A stretch of 64,000 nucleotides of DNA from Apostichopus japonicus. Lineage: Eukaryota; Echinodermata; Holothuroidea; Aspidochirotida; Stichopodidae. Shown piece after piece: positions 12,201 through 21,200 of the stretch (position 1 is its first letter; the number at the start of each line of letters is the position of its first letter). Location of the stretch: assembly GCF_037975245.1 (NCBI RefSeq), contig NC_092561.1:11469001-11533000 (forward strand), in the 5' to 3' direction. The notes below the pieces were generated by a model. It saw nothing but the letters and a program-made list of their open reading frames with translations, made no database searches and was not told where the DNA came from. The translations under genes were made by a program, and so were the position numbers.

Positions 12201-15200
12201 TGGAGCACCAAATTGCATCTAAGGCCAGGTGAAAATGCAAAATTATATACAAAATGGAGTGGGTGGGTTGAAGTGTGCTATATTGCACCAAATTGCATCT
12301 GAGGCCACCTGGAAATGCAAAAAAAATCCAGTGGGGAGGGGGACACCCCCTCCCCTTAGATCCCTCCCCCAGGCCGGCCATCAGTCTTCAGCCCCCCCCC
12401 CCAAAGTACCTTCCTACGCCACTGAATCTATGTGACAGTACCAGAGCCATATCGCTATCTAAATGAATCTGTGTAGTACTATAGAGATCCTATATCCTAT
12501 AACGTCCTTAGTAAGTATCAACAAAAGTTTTTCTTGCCCAGGTTCTATCTGAACGGAATCGTTCGTTACTCAGGAAAGAATTACCATTGTGAGGCGAATG
12601 GGTCGTTCTGACCTCGTTCTTTGAATAACTCTTCCGCGCCATGAGACCACGTGATTATAACAATATCATGCTTAGTACAGTCTGGCAGTTCCCTCACAAT
12701 GCTTTAGAGCGATAACGCCTGTTATTTATAATGTTGTCTCAACCAGCACTGTTCCCTGCACTTTCTCGTCGATGATAAAACCTTACAATTACTAGGCAGT
12801 TGTTATTCGGAAAACATAGCTTCCGATAAAAATGCAGCTTGAATTGCCAGTCTAACAACTAAAATATGATATCATATCCGCTGCTAATATTGCAACTTAT
12901 GCTGAGCTAGTAGATTTCGTAAATATTGATTCCGTGACGCTGTAAAACGCGTTTCTGTATTTCAATGCCAGTAGCCTTGAAGCAAGCATCTTTGTTTAGC
13001 AGTAAATTTTGCATTAAGTATCGTAGTACCGTGAAAGGCCGCCATCCCGCCATGTTTCATATTAATTTGACACTTTTAACATTGATAGCCTATTCCCGTC
13101 TCACTGTAATTGTAATTGAAGGTGGACATTTTATAAGTTACCCATTAAACTGCAACAACGAAAATGGCACTATGGTAAGGCAGTAGCTCGAAAAAAATGA
13201 TACACGTTACATATTTAGAGTAACAAAGTTGTTAAAATATGGGATTACAAGCAACGTTCAATATAAGTTACAAGGTGATTATTTAAAGGATGACTTTGGG
13301 CATTTTTATTTTGTCTTGATATGTTATAGTCCAAGAAAAGGAAAACATTGAGTGCTAGTGATGTTTCCATAGCCATTCGTGTTTGCATATTAAGCTTTAA
13401 AATGTATGTTGCATTTCTGAAATGTTACTTTCAGGGCCAAACTCACGACGAGGTCGGCTCCTCAGTGCACAGCTATAAATGTAAATGTTACAATATGTCA
13501 AGTCAGTGTTTCATAAATTTTAATGTCTCAACCAAACCATGTTCTTTTAACTTCTATACTGAAGGCGAAACAAACCCTGCCATTGTTATTGGTCGATGTG
13601 ATAGAGATAACTGTGATGAATAGCTTCTCAAACAACTGAGTAAACTCATACTCCAATTAGGCTTCACCGAAAGGTTGAAGAAGACTTGATCAAGTCTAAA
13701 TATTATATCACCGAGCCACAAGTTCTTATGTGCTTCCTTATCTATTGCAATGTTTATAATGTGTGATTGACATGGGCTTTGAGTAGGCTGGATTTAAATT
13801 GGAAGCTGTCTACATGACCTGATGCAAGGCATGAGCTTCAGTGTCAACACAATTAACATTCTACCTCGAAAATATGAATAGAAAAACAAAGAGAAAGTAA
13901 AATGATTAATATCCTAGTGGCACTATGACATCACAGATTTACAAATGCTCTCAAAAGTCGCGACATTCAAACTACGGTATCTCCCAAACGGAGCGAGATT
14001 TTGAAGCTGTTGAAGGAATTGTTCTTCACAATGATCACATGATGTCACAAAGCTAAAGATGATGGGTGGTTTCACACTATTGGCTTTTAACACCATTCGT
14101 CTTTGAAAAATTGTAATGGATTGTAAAGAAGTTATTTTGATCAAAAGTCTTGGTTTCCTATTTGCTTTGTGTTGCATATAAGGAAACTGACTTAATAGTC
14201 TGTGTGTTAGACTATGTAGCCCTGCCAAGTTAATAAGTGATGACCCTCCAATGTGTAGATAGCAGTGTTTTACATCAGTATACAATGTATCAAAAATTAT
14301 TTCAACAGCGCAAGGGCCAAATTCTAAATTTCACCCGACTGATCTTGATAGGGACTGGGTCTTTATGGCAAACATAGGTTTATGTGAAGTAGGGGTGACC
14401 CTGTAGTCGTTGAAACTTACTCCCATGTATAGGGTCCGGGGTTCTTCTTACTGAGTTTAGTCAACTGTTGGTGCGTTTTATGTGGCATATTAAGACCATA
14501 AAATGAGTATGTTTATAATCATTTACAGTAGCTCAAACTTACTCAAGGTTATGCCAATAAATAGTCTTGAAATGTTGTGTGAGGTTGAAAGGGGGAGGGG
14601 TTTACACCCCGAGGAGTGATCTGATTCTTCCCGTCTCAATGTAAAAAAATCCCGACTAACGCGGTGACGTTAGTGTCCGCCATACAACCGCCATGGCGAT
14701 AAGCAGCTTTTCTATGGCGGAAACTACTGGCACCGCTTTAAGTATATAGTTATTAGAATGTACTGTAGGCGTATAGTATGCTTGTTTCAATAATCAGTCA
14801 TACAAACTGAAACGGAATATCAAGAACGGGAGAATCCCTTTTTAAAAATAATAGCTGTCAATACTGGTTAAAGGTAATGGACAAATGTTGCTAATTATCT
14901 TGAACCTTTCTTGGTAATCCATTGGTAAACAATTCAATTGTCACATATCAGTCGGTTAGTCAATGTCTTTCGGTTAATATTTTAAAGCAGAGAATTTGCT
15001 GTATACCTTTTGACAGTATACGCTGTACTCTGGCACACTATTCGAAAATGCGTGGTTGGGTGAGTGGATGTCACTTTTTTATGTATACATTTTTTTCCTG
15101 CACATATATGCAGTTGCAACAAAATAAATACTAGAAAGCCTTTTGGCTTTGTGATTCCTTGCCATATAATTGCAAATAACTATCTGACTAATGCAGAGCA

Positions 15201-18198
15201 AGTGAGTTAAGTTTGTCTAAGAATTTAGTAATAACTAGAAATGATCAGAGATTTCCAGCGCTAATCAGTAGCACTCCCTTGTGGGCATCAACCATTTCAT
15301 TCACTGGTAAGGATTTTACAGTGTAAAATTTTTATTCCAAAATTTTTCAATATCCAGAAAGTCTTCCTATGTGAAATATAGACACATAGATGTATTAACA
15401 AAATCAGCTCTGCCACCTTGCAACAATCTCTTTAATAATTGTTTTTAATGAGTAAGAGCTCTACATGACATTGTTTATACATTGTGAAATATTTTCACAA
15501 CTTAGCCAACGAAAAAGTCATCGAGGCATAGAGAAAATGGCTAATTCTGAGTCCATTTGAGATAAAATGTTGACCCCTTAAGCCAATTCTTCTACCATTT
15601 GAGATTACCTTTTGACCCCTTGAAGTTCAAAGGGTGAAAACTGATATGGGCCTCCTGAGTGTCTAATATTTAGTGGTGCACGTTAAAGATTATCAACAGA
15701 TTAATGTAGATTTCATTTCCTGGATGACTGTATGTTTTTTGACAACTTTACAGAGCCCCTTCACAACATTAAACTGAATTTGATCAAACTTTGTTCACCA
15801 AAAGAAAATCATAGCATTGGAGAATTCACAGGTTAAGTGTAGCTTTATTTTTGGAGTTCTCATGCTTAAAAGGTTTCAGACTTTGACACCTGTTGACCTT
15901 ATTTGACATTTAACCTCTACCACTTTCAATAGGGTTCTTGCACTCACCAGGCTGGATCTACATACTAAGTTTAAAGTTTAAGAAAGATGTACTTCTTGAA
16001 TTATCGTCTTAAGATGATTTTCAGACTTCGACTTAAATGTTGACCTAGTTTGACCTTTGAACCCTGCCAAAAACAATAGCAACCGAGAAATCAATATGGC
16101 GCATCTACTTACAAAGTTTGAATGGGATACATCTGCACAAATTAACTTTTTCTTTCCTTACCTGTAACAGTCTTTTATATAGAAACACAATATCTCTATT
16201 TGTGTCAATATTGAGATATGAGATACCTGCGTATATACCGACCCAGGCATACTATTATGTATTTGTAAATGTTTGATGTTGTTATATAGGGCCATATGCA
16301 CTGAGAGCGTGGGCCCACTCCCACCCCAATCCCTCAAAACTTTCTTCCAAACGGCATATATTTTATGACGCATATAAAGTCGCACACCTATGTAGTTAAA
16401 ATGATGGTAAATTAAAGAACCCTTTTGCTTCTAAGACGGCGTACAAAAACAAAATTTCTCAAAGGGGGGGGGGGGGGGGCAGAAGTCGTAACAGAGGGCA
16501 CAGCCTATTGGTGTTATGAAATGTCATATCACATATCAATACACGCTTTACTTCAAGTATAGCCCAGTAATCGGTAGACCTATCTACAGTGTATACCCCG
16601 CTGACAGCGATCATTTTTAACAGTTGTAATATAGTTGTATTTATCTGTCCGCATCTAACAAATTGTTGCTAGCAAGCTTCGATCGTTGATATTATGCAGC
16701 CCATGCGTGACAATGGTAAGGGACTTACGACTACAAGTGGCTTTGTTTCGGTTACTTATGATTAGGCACGATTTTGAAACCATTTGGTGTATAAAACACG
16801 TTTACTTCAGATAAAACAATATCTAAGTTGGTAGATGAATGCTCTCACTTTTCGACCTTTGACACATTTTCTAGTGCCCTGTTATTTCGTTTCAAATCAC
16901 GTCATACCTTGTTGTGGTTTAGTTCTGTTATAAGTCATGTCCGCTGGCACGTGACATAATTATGAGTCAAATCAGTATCGCTATCACAGTAATGGATCAT
17001 ACAAATTTAAAGCTTTTTGTCCTCTCTACTTTGGAAAATTAAGTTCATGGTTGACATTGGCTTGATCTATACATATGACATCAAAAAATCTGGACGAGCA
17101 GGAATATTGGGGATAGATCTGCTATAAAAGTTGGGAGGAGAGAAATGAGAAGCCTATAGAGTTAGAGTGCGATAGTGCGAGTACCGACAGTGCAAAAAGT
17201 CATCATAACTAGTATGTTGACCTAGGTCTATGAATTATCATAAAGCTATGAAATTTGGCCAATTGCGCAATCAATTCAATAATCATATGCTCATAGTTTT
17301 TGCTTTCATAACAATCAACAATATCATATATGACGTGAAAATGAACAGGCCACTGTCGTACCGATATGTCGCTTACCTGTTGAACAGAGCTAAAAACATC
17401 ATTGCTACCAAACGTCGAGGCAGTGGTGGCTAACATGGGCTTTGGCGAATTGTTCATCGAGCTGGTGGGCTTTGGCAACAATGCACGCAACTTCTTTTGT
17501 GGTTGATATTGGTTTTTCCCAAGGATCATCGCCTTCCCGTCAGACGTGACTATTACAGGGGCCGGTTGTGATGTACCCGGTGCCACTTTCCTCTTTTGCT
17601 TCGCAAGCATTTCAGCAACTGTCCTAGGCCCTACTTTAACGGGCTTGGGGCTAGTTTTAGGTACGGTAACTGTCACGCGAGGGGCTGGTTTTTTCTTCTT
17701 TTCTACAATACTACGCCCAAGCTTTTCGAGGGCCCGATACACAGACGTTTTAGAGATATGGACTCCTTTCAACTCCAAAGCACGTTTCAAAGACAGTAAG
17801 GAATGCACATCCTCTTCGTCCAGAGTGTTTGAAACTATCTTCAAAATGTCTTCTGTTAACTTCACTTTTCTTCTTCCAAGAGTCTGAGAAGGATCACTCT
17901 GTGGTATATTGTAATAACTGACGTGGACGTTCTTTTCCGTATCCCCTACCGCATCATTGCAACTGTTTACTTTCTTTCCTCTGCGCAGACTGTCCATTGC
18001 TGTTTTCACAGTCTCGAAGTCAACGTCAAACCCGTGCACCTTAGTTACACTTTCCCATACATCTTTGGGGTCAACGTCCTCACCGTATGCCTCTATGAAA
18101 TCTCGTAGGCATTCGTTTAGTTCTCCACTGCCCGAACCATAACTGACTGATATAGGATAGGGTTCTTCTGTTGAATCCCTATCCGTTTCTTCCATCAC
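100..18198 (-). CDS. HTH and BEN-domain protein gene (five predicted exons)
   Basis: Predicted spliced coding sequence, minus strand: 18198-17377, 5863-4775, 3099-2808, 2275-2090, 272-100, giving about 853 residues. Every junction has GT and AG and the phases agree (0, 0, 1, 1). Visible parts: an acidic N-terminus; an alpha-helical module at residues 26-74; a helix-turn-helix-like segment at about 112-163 resembling transposase or winged-helix HTHs; a Ser/Thr/Arg-rich disordered middle with a SUMO-type motif IKIE near residue 361; a predicted coiled coil spanning the exon 2/3 junction; and a C-terminal BEN domain made by exons 4 and 5. BEN proteins (BEND5, Insensitive and Elba types) bind DNA and repress transcription or act as insulators, so a nuclear DNA-binding role is inferred. 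The HTH plus BEN combination is not one I recognise. Joining exon 1 to exon 2 across 11.5 kb is the weakest step. Exon 5 could instead splice onward at 104. Confidence 0.62.
273..2089 (-). other. Intron 4 of the HTH/BEN gene, with dispersed repeat
   Basis: No coding potential seen. It contains a perfect 22-bp palindrome at 871-892 and, at about 1040-1640, a degenerate copy of a dispersed repeat marked by GT-rich sequence followed by paragraphs on the pattern of aactttgat, catacttg and gtatgtagag. The ORFs here overlap this repeat and are not protein-like. Confidence 0.55.
2090..2275 (-). CDS. Exon 4 of the HTH/BEN gene (first half of BEN domain)
   Basis: A 186-nt exon between TTTTGCAG and GGTGAGAG. 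The peptide carries the BEN hallmarks: a W followed by a short loop, a hydrophobic helix ending in FGTKVL, then SSVTGR and NPL. The same layout (V/I-W-G-x-x-V-L, then SVTG) occurs in the BEN domain of BEND5. It ends in phase 1 and completes a Glu codon with exon 5. Confidence 0.72.
2808..3099 (-). CDS. Exon 3 of the HTH/BEN gene (coiled coil, acidic linker)
   Basis: The acceptor is strong (a C/T-rich tract ending TTTCAG) and the donor is GATG followed by GTAACA. Length 292 nt, entering in phase 0 and leaving in phase 1. It encodes a glutamine-rich helix with heptad-like spacing followed by a Ser/Asp/Thr-rich linker. The phase fits exon 4 and forms an Ala codon at the junction. Confidence 0.65.
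3464..3828 (+). mobile_element. hAT-type MITE, copy A (365 bp)
   Basis: The terminal inverted repeats read CAGTGGCGTAGGAA at the left and, reverse-complemented, CAAGGGCGTAGGAA at the right. The element is flanked on both sides by the 8-bp duplication aactcatc (3456-3463 and 3829-3836), the length made by hAT transposases. The interior has a short G/C-rich palindrome (ggggaggggg followed by tgtccccctcccc) and no transposase. It lies in intron 2 of the HTH/BEN gene. A second copy of the same length is at 12060-12424 in the opposite orientation. Confidence 0.88.
4080..4280. repeat. Dispersed repeat fragment
   Basis: Degenerate copy of a family recurring in this window: TGACCT-type motifs, then a CACACACA stretch, then a ttcctttg..cagcaaggaacc end. 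It lies in intron 2 of the HTH/BEN gene. The short ORF at 4252-4443 belongs to this repeat and its flank. Confidence 0.45.
4775..5863 (-). CDS. Exon 2 of the HTH/BEN gene (disordered, basic)
   Basis: A 363-codon exon with a clear acceptor (pyrimidine tract then CAG) before 5863 and a donor of the form GAG followed by GTCAGT at 4775, both phase 0. The frame would otherwise run to a stop at 4724. The product is rich in Ser, Thr, Arg and Gln, with a SUMO-type IKIE motif and a basic RRR patch, and ends in an acidic helix. Joined to the next exon, that helix runs into a continuous amphipathic helix, which supports the splice. The donor is not a perfect consensus, so an alternative end at the stop at 4724 is possible. 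Confidence 0.68.
6049..6790. repeat. 51-bp tandem repeat, about 13-14 copies
   Basis: A 51-bp unit beginning cagtttgacattctaac and ending acaacatat is repeated head to tail. Copies differ by single bases (ctctat or ccatac, aactagcactc or gacttacattc), and the final copies decay. It lies just inside the 3' end of the 11.5-kb first intron of the HTH/BEN gene. No coding role is apparent, since the unit brings stop codons in several frames. Confidence 0.92.
6791..12050. other. Long intronic stretch without recognised genes
   Basis: Intron 1 of the HTH/BEN gene. Only short ORFs without protein-like composition were found. Two local items stand out: a candidate signal-peptide exon at 8143-8261 (minus) and a perfect 22-bp palindrome at 8550-8571. 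Otherwise nothing is recognised. Confidence 0.4.
8143..8261 (-). CDS. Candidate first exon with signal peptide (weak)
   Basis: From the ATG at 8261 the minus strand encodes a Met, a hydrophobic stretch (FLIVWNLL) and a plausible signal-peptidase site after THAISA. It is followed by about 17 residues and then a donor-like ACG followed by GTAATG at 8143. An ACCGGAAG (ETS-like) sequence lies just upstream of the ATG on the plus strand. No matching second exon was found, so this may be chance. Confidence 0.2.
12060..12424 (-). mobile_element. hAT-type MITE, copy B (365 bp)
   Basis: Same family as 3464-3828 and the same length, inserted in the opposite orientation. The ends read CAAGGGCGTAGGAA and (right end reverse-complemented) CAGTGGCGTAGGAA. 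The 8-bp duplication aatctatg is present on both sides (12052-12059 and 12425-12432). It has long C and G runs and no transposase. The overlapping ORFs on both strands are by-products of the repeat. Confidence 0.88.
12433..13051. other. Intergenic stretch before the small secreted-protein gene
   Basis: No gene is seen. It would contain the promoter of the gene at 13052, but I cannot identify a convincing TATA box. An in-frame upstream ATG at 12965 would lengthen the protein, but the ATG at 13052 gives a cleaner signal peptide. Confidence 0.35.
13052..13623 (+). CDS. Small secreted cysteine-rich protein (two exons)
   Basis: Predicted exons 13052-13174 (41 codons) and 13435-13623 (62 codons plus stop) give 103 residues. 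The donor is ATG followed by GTAAGG and the acceptor is a tract ending TTACTTTCAG, both phase 0. The N-terminus is a signal peptide with a hydrophobic core (LTLLTLIAY, then LTVIVI). The mature part has seven cysteines, including a KCKC pair and closing GRC and DNC motifs, plus several N-glycosylation sequons (NGT, NMS, NVS). Such proteins are exported and disulphide-bonded. I do not recognise the family and propose no function. The gene lies on the opposite strand inside the long intron of the HTH/BEN gene. An odd cysteine count would leave one unpaired or allow a dimer. Confidence 0.6.
13624..17376. other. Non-coding stretch with dispersed repeat
   Basis: Intron 1 of the HTH/BEN gene. A dispersed repeat occupies about 15560-16160. 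A run of 18 G lies at about 16465. The 120-codon ORF on the minus strand at 13923-14285 has no recognisable motif and no splice context. Nothing else is identified. Confidence 0.4.
15560..16160. repeat. Dispersed repeat, copy related to 40495-41290
   Basis: The segment from ttcctggatgactgtatg (15717) through catagcattggaga matches 40506-40615 at about 85-90 percent by eye. A second block (caccaggctggatcta, then aagaaagatgtacttctt) matches 41016-41070. No ORF or terminal repeats are seen. It is an unclassified interspersed repeat. Confidence 0.75.
17377..18198 (-). CDS. Exon 1 of the HTH/BEN gene
   Basis: Open from the ATG at 18198 for 274 codons to a strong donor (CAG followed by GTAAGC) at 17377, phase 0. 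The open frame continues about 55 codons into the intron, where the sequence loses its protein-like composition. It holds the acidic N-terminus, a helical module (residues 26-74), the HTH-like segment (about 112-163), a lysine run (167-170) and a Pro/Lys-rich linker. Lysine-rich stretches suggest nuclear import. If this exon does not join the 5.8-kb exon, it is still a real protein-coding exon of a DNA-binding protein. Confidence 0.75.
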
Positions 18199-20094
18199 TA
18201 TGACTTAAAACGGTGAAGGGATTTTCCGTTTTAATGCTGTTCTGTTACAGTATGGAACACACGTTATGAGTTGGATCCTTATTATCCGATCCAACGATAT
18301 CATGCAGCACTGTTCCACATAAGTAATGATAATGTATATTCCAATAACGAGTCTGAGCGAACGGTGCAACTTATAACAGGTATAAATCTACCTCATTATG
18401 AACGCTAAACTTCAGGAACAATTATATACCGTTTGTGCTGCAGTGTGAAACCGCTACGCGTACACTACTTGTAAAACGTACCAACCTTTTTGTGTAGCCG
18501 TACTGTGCGATTCCGGACACATAATTTAACCTTCAACCCCACACGCTTTTGTTCCGTGTGTGGAAACAAATACATGAACTAGCCAATCAGCATTGATCTC
18601 CATAGACAAATACGTACCAGCGAAACCACAGAATCCTATGTAGTTTGGCGAGGCGTCAAGGAATAATTATAACGATTCATATGTACCAGGAACGTCTGTG
18701 ATCGATTGCTTTTGCGCGGGAAGTCTATTTGAATAATTAGTTTACAGAGACTGAAGTTTTGTAGTGCTCGGTAACTCACCATACTCCTGACAAAAGGGAA
18801 TATTTAACAATTAAACATCATTCGATTATGAAACATGGAATGATTACCATCACAGAGAATATTGCTTCCACTGTATTTAGGGTATATGGCGTCAGAGAGT
18901 GGTGGAAAGATAACGGCGGAGTTTGACTGCATATACCCGTATAGTAGCATAACCCTTGTAATAGTAGATGATATGTGTCTTTGGTTTGAGTGTGGGGGAG
19001 GGTTGAATGGGGTGCCAGCGACATGGCCGCGGAAAAGCGCAAGCCTCAAATCCCTTGCAAATAGTTGAAATATTGTAAATCGGTCGTTCCTCTCTGACCT
19101 GCATCTTTTATTTCTAACAGGTCCTAAACACGTTCTAGAAGGCCTATTTACATCTTATTTGAGTTCTACACTATAAACGCACATGTCACGACCAATATTA
19201 TGAACTTGGGAGGCGATTGTTATCATTTAGGAAACGATTACTTACTGATTTTAAATATTATAGCGAGAGAACTGTAAAGACAGCCTGTGCGCAAACACGT
19301 AGATAATTAGGCCGGTGGGGGAGGCTATACCTCTCGAATAAAGGGGCGGCAGAGAGAACTTAACAAACTAGAACAACCTGTATTTGTACACAAACACATG
19401 TCATTGCAGTGCATGGTGAAGGTCAAACTTAATTAGTTGTTCATATTCAATGGAGGGGTCTTTGTTACTGCAACCCCTTTGAAGTTATTTCGGTCACGAA
19501 GAAGCTAGTTCGGCGTTTGGTCCTTTAACGTAGACCAAAGCTATAGGCTAGATTGTGTAATGTTTATGAACAGTACTCTAGCTAGCATACGCCTGCAATA
19601 TATACGAAGAAATGACGACGAAAACCACCACAACTAAGCTGTCAATCACGAATCACGCCTGTTTCGGACACTGGACACTGATTGTTCAAATTGAACATTA
19701 CTGTATCCTCGCCTATTTAGCGAAATTTTACGAACATACGGTGCTTTGCACCGAAGGCCTAATGGACAATTAATCTAACGAATACATGTATAGGCCTATA
19801 GTATATCATTGCAAATGTAACACCCTCCGGTCTATTAAAAACTGCTTGGACGATTTCCTGGCCCTGGTTTATCATCATTCAAAACACGTAATATATGCCA
19901 TACACGACCATAGTTTATAATGCAATGCCACAATAAGAACGTTACAAGTGCCTATGTACGTTGCAAGAACTGAAGTAGTCTAGTACAGACAACGCCGAGT
20001 AGTTGCGGATAAATGTGGGTTATATCTGTTGCTTGCAACTTTTTCGCAGGATGTTGTTAACTCAAATGCGTTCTTGTTCAATTCGAGAATAACG
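18199..20094. other. Upstream region of the HTH/BEN gene
   Basis: This should hold the promoter and 5' UTR of the minus-strand gene, but no core promoter motif is convincing. Short ORFs on both strands at 18.8-19.1 kb are not supported by splice sites or motifs. Confidence 0.35.
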
Positions 20095-20772
20095 GCTTTC
20101 TGGTCACTTCGCCCAACAACCATTTCGCCCAACTGCCATTTCGCCTAACCAGCCTGGTCATTTGCCCAACCAGCCTGGTCATTTCGCCCAACCAGCATGG
20201 TCATTTCGCCCAACCAGCATGGTCATTTCGCCCAACCTTGTTGGTCATTTCGCCCAACTTTTTTTTACTAATATTCAGTAAGAATTTTTCTATTTCACTA
20301 GTTCAGTTTGATTTATTTTGGGTTATGTTACTTCGTGGTAGGTAAATAAAGTGAGGTCCGCTCGACATCGATCGGAGTCTGAGCAGTTATTTCGGGTATA
20401 ATGGGAGGATTACACTACTCTATGCGGTTACGCATACAATGGAAGTTATATTATTATACAAACAAAGGGGAATCGGTCTTCATAAAAACCTATCAAACCT
20501 AACCCCAAACACGTACACTGATCCATCTTCAAGTTTCCTTAACATTCGGTTCGTATCCTGTAACGTTAACAATTCCCGAACGTTCCTTTTGAAGTATCAT
20601 ATTTAATCAAGGTTGGGCGAAATGACCAGGCTGGTTGGGCGAAATGACCAGGCTGGTTGGGCGAAATGACCAGGCTGGTTGGGCGAAATGTCCAGGCTGG
20701 TTGGGCGAAATGGTAAGGTTGGGCGAAATGGCAGTTGGGCGAAATGGTTGTTGGGCGAAGTGACCTGCTTCC
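20095..20772. mobile_element. Fold-back element with arms made of a 22-bp repeat
   Basis: The left arm (about 20102-20260) is a head-to-tail array of the unit catttcgcccaaccagcctg gt. The right arm (about 20612-20765) carries the same unit in reverse complement. Each arm has six to eight imperfect units, and the outermost units match (tcacttcgcccaacaacc and ggttgttgggcgaagtga). The arms enclose about 350 bp of unrelated sequence without a transposase. An 8-bp direct repeat gaataacg (20087-20094 and 20773-20780) flanks the element and looks like a target-site duplication. The outermost few bases are less well matched. The ORFs at 20607-20972 are artefacts of the arm. Confidence 0.78.
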
Positions 20773-20809
20773 GAATAACGAACCAAAGTATAGAATTTTA
20801 CGTAAAAGT

Positions 20810-21072
20810 TTTGAAGAAGTATGCTACTCAAGTAATGAGGCTTAGCAATCGGGAGGTTCGGGGTTCGATTCCCGCCCGGGTCATAGTAAGGTGGGTTTTC
20901 ATCCAAGAGCAATCTACGGTTTTCCCATCTGAAATGACTTTCTTAATTGAAAAGATTCCAAATTTGAGTTGAAATGTTGAATTGGAAGCCACCCGACGTG
21001 TAAGTTGTAATCCATAAGCCCTTGCGGGTTTCTCCCACATTTGTGGTCGCTTAAGCGTCGTAAAAATAACTG
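20810..21072 (+). mobile_element. tRNA-derived SINE-like element
   Basis: It contains a B-box-like sequence (ggttcggggttcgattccc at about 20851) preceded by a poor A-box region, followed by a unique body and a TTA microsatellite tail. It does not fold as a complete tRNA. This layout is typical of a SINE driven by an internal RNA polymerase III promoter. No target-site duplication was identified. Confidence 0.5.
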
Positions 21073-21114
21073 CTGATTATTATTATTATTTTTATTATTA
21101 GTAGTATTAGTATT

Positions 21115-21159
<45 letters not shown>

Positions 21160-21200
21160 GTTTATTATTATTATTATTATGATTATTATTATTATTAAGG
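21073..21200. repeat. TTA/ATT microsatellite
   Basis: A run of roughly 40 imperfect TTA triplets with a few GTA, TTG and TGA interruptions, placed as the 3' tail of the SINE-like element. Confidence 0.95.

Noticed and set aside
12000-12466. Cluster of overlapping ORFs on both strands
   Set aside because: They coincide with the hAT MITE copy B; similar ORFs appear in copy A at 3508-3784, so they reflect the repeat.
13923-14285. 120-codon minus-strand ORF
   Set aside because: No motif, no signal peptide, no splice context and no repeat of its reading frame elsewhere.
20845-20885. A tRNA gene at the ggttcgattccc sequence
   Set aside because: Only the B-box side is tRNA-like. No acceptor stem or anticodon arm could be drawn, and it continues into a SINE body and TTA tail.
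20607-20972. ORFs of 97-101 codons on both strands
   Set aside because: They arise from the 22-bp repeat of the fold-back arm, which lacks stops in these frames.
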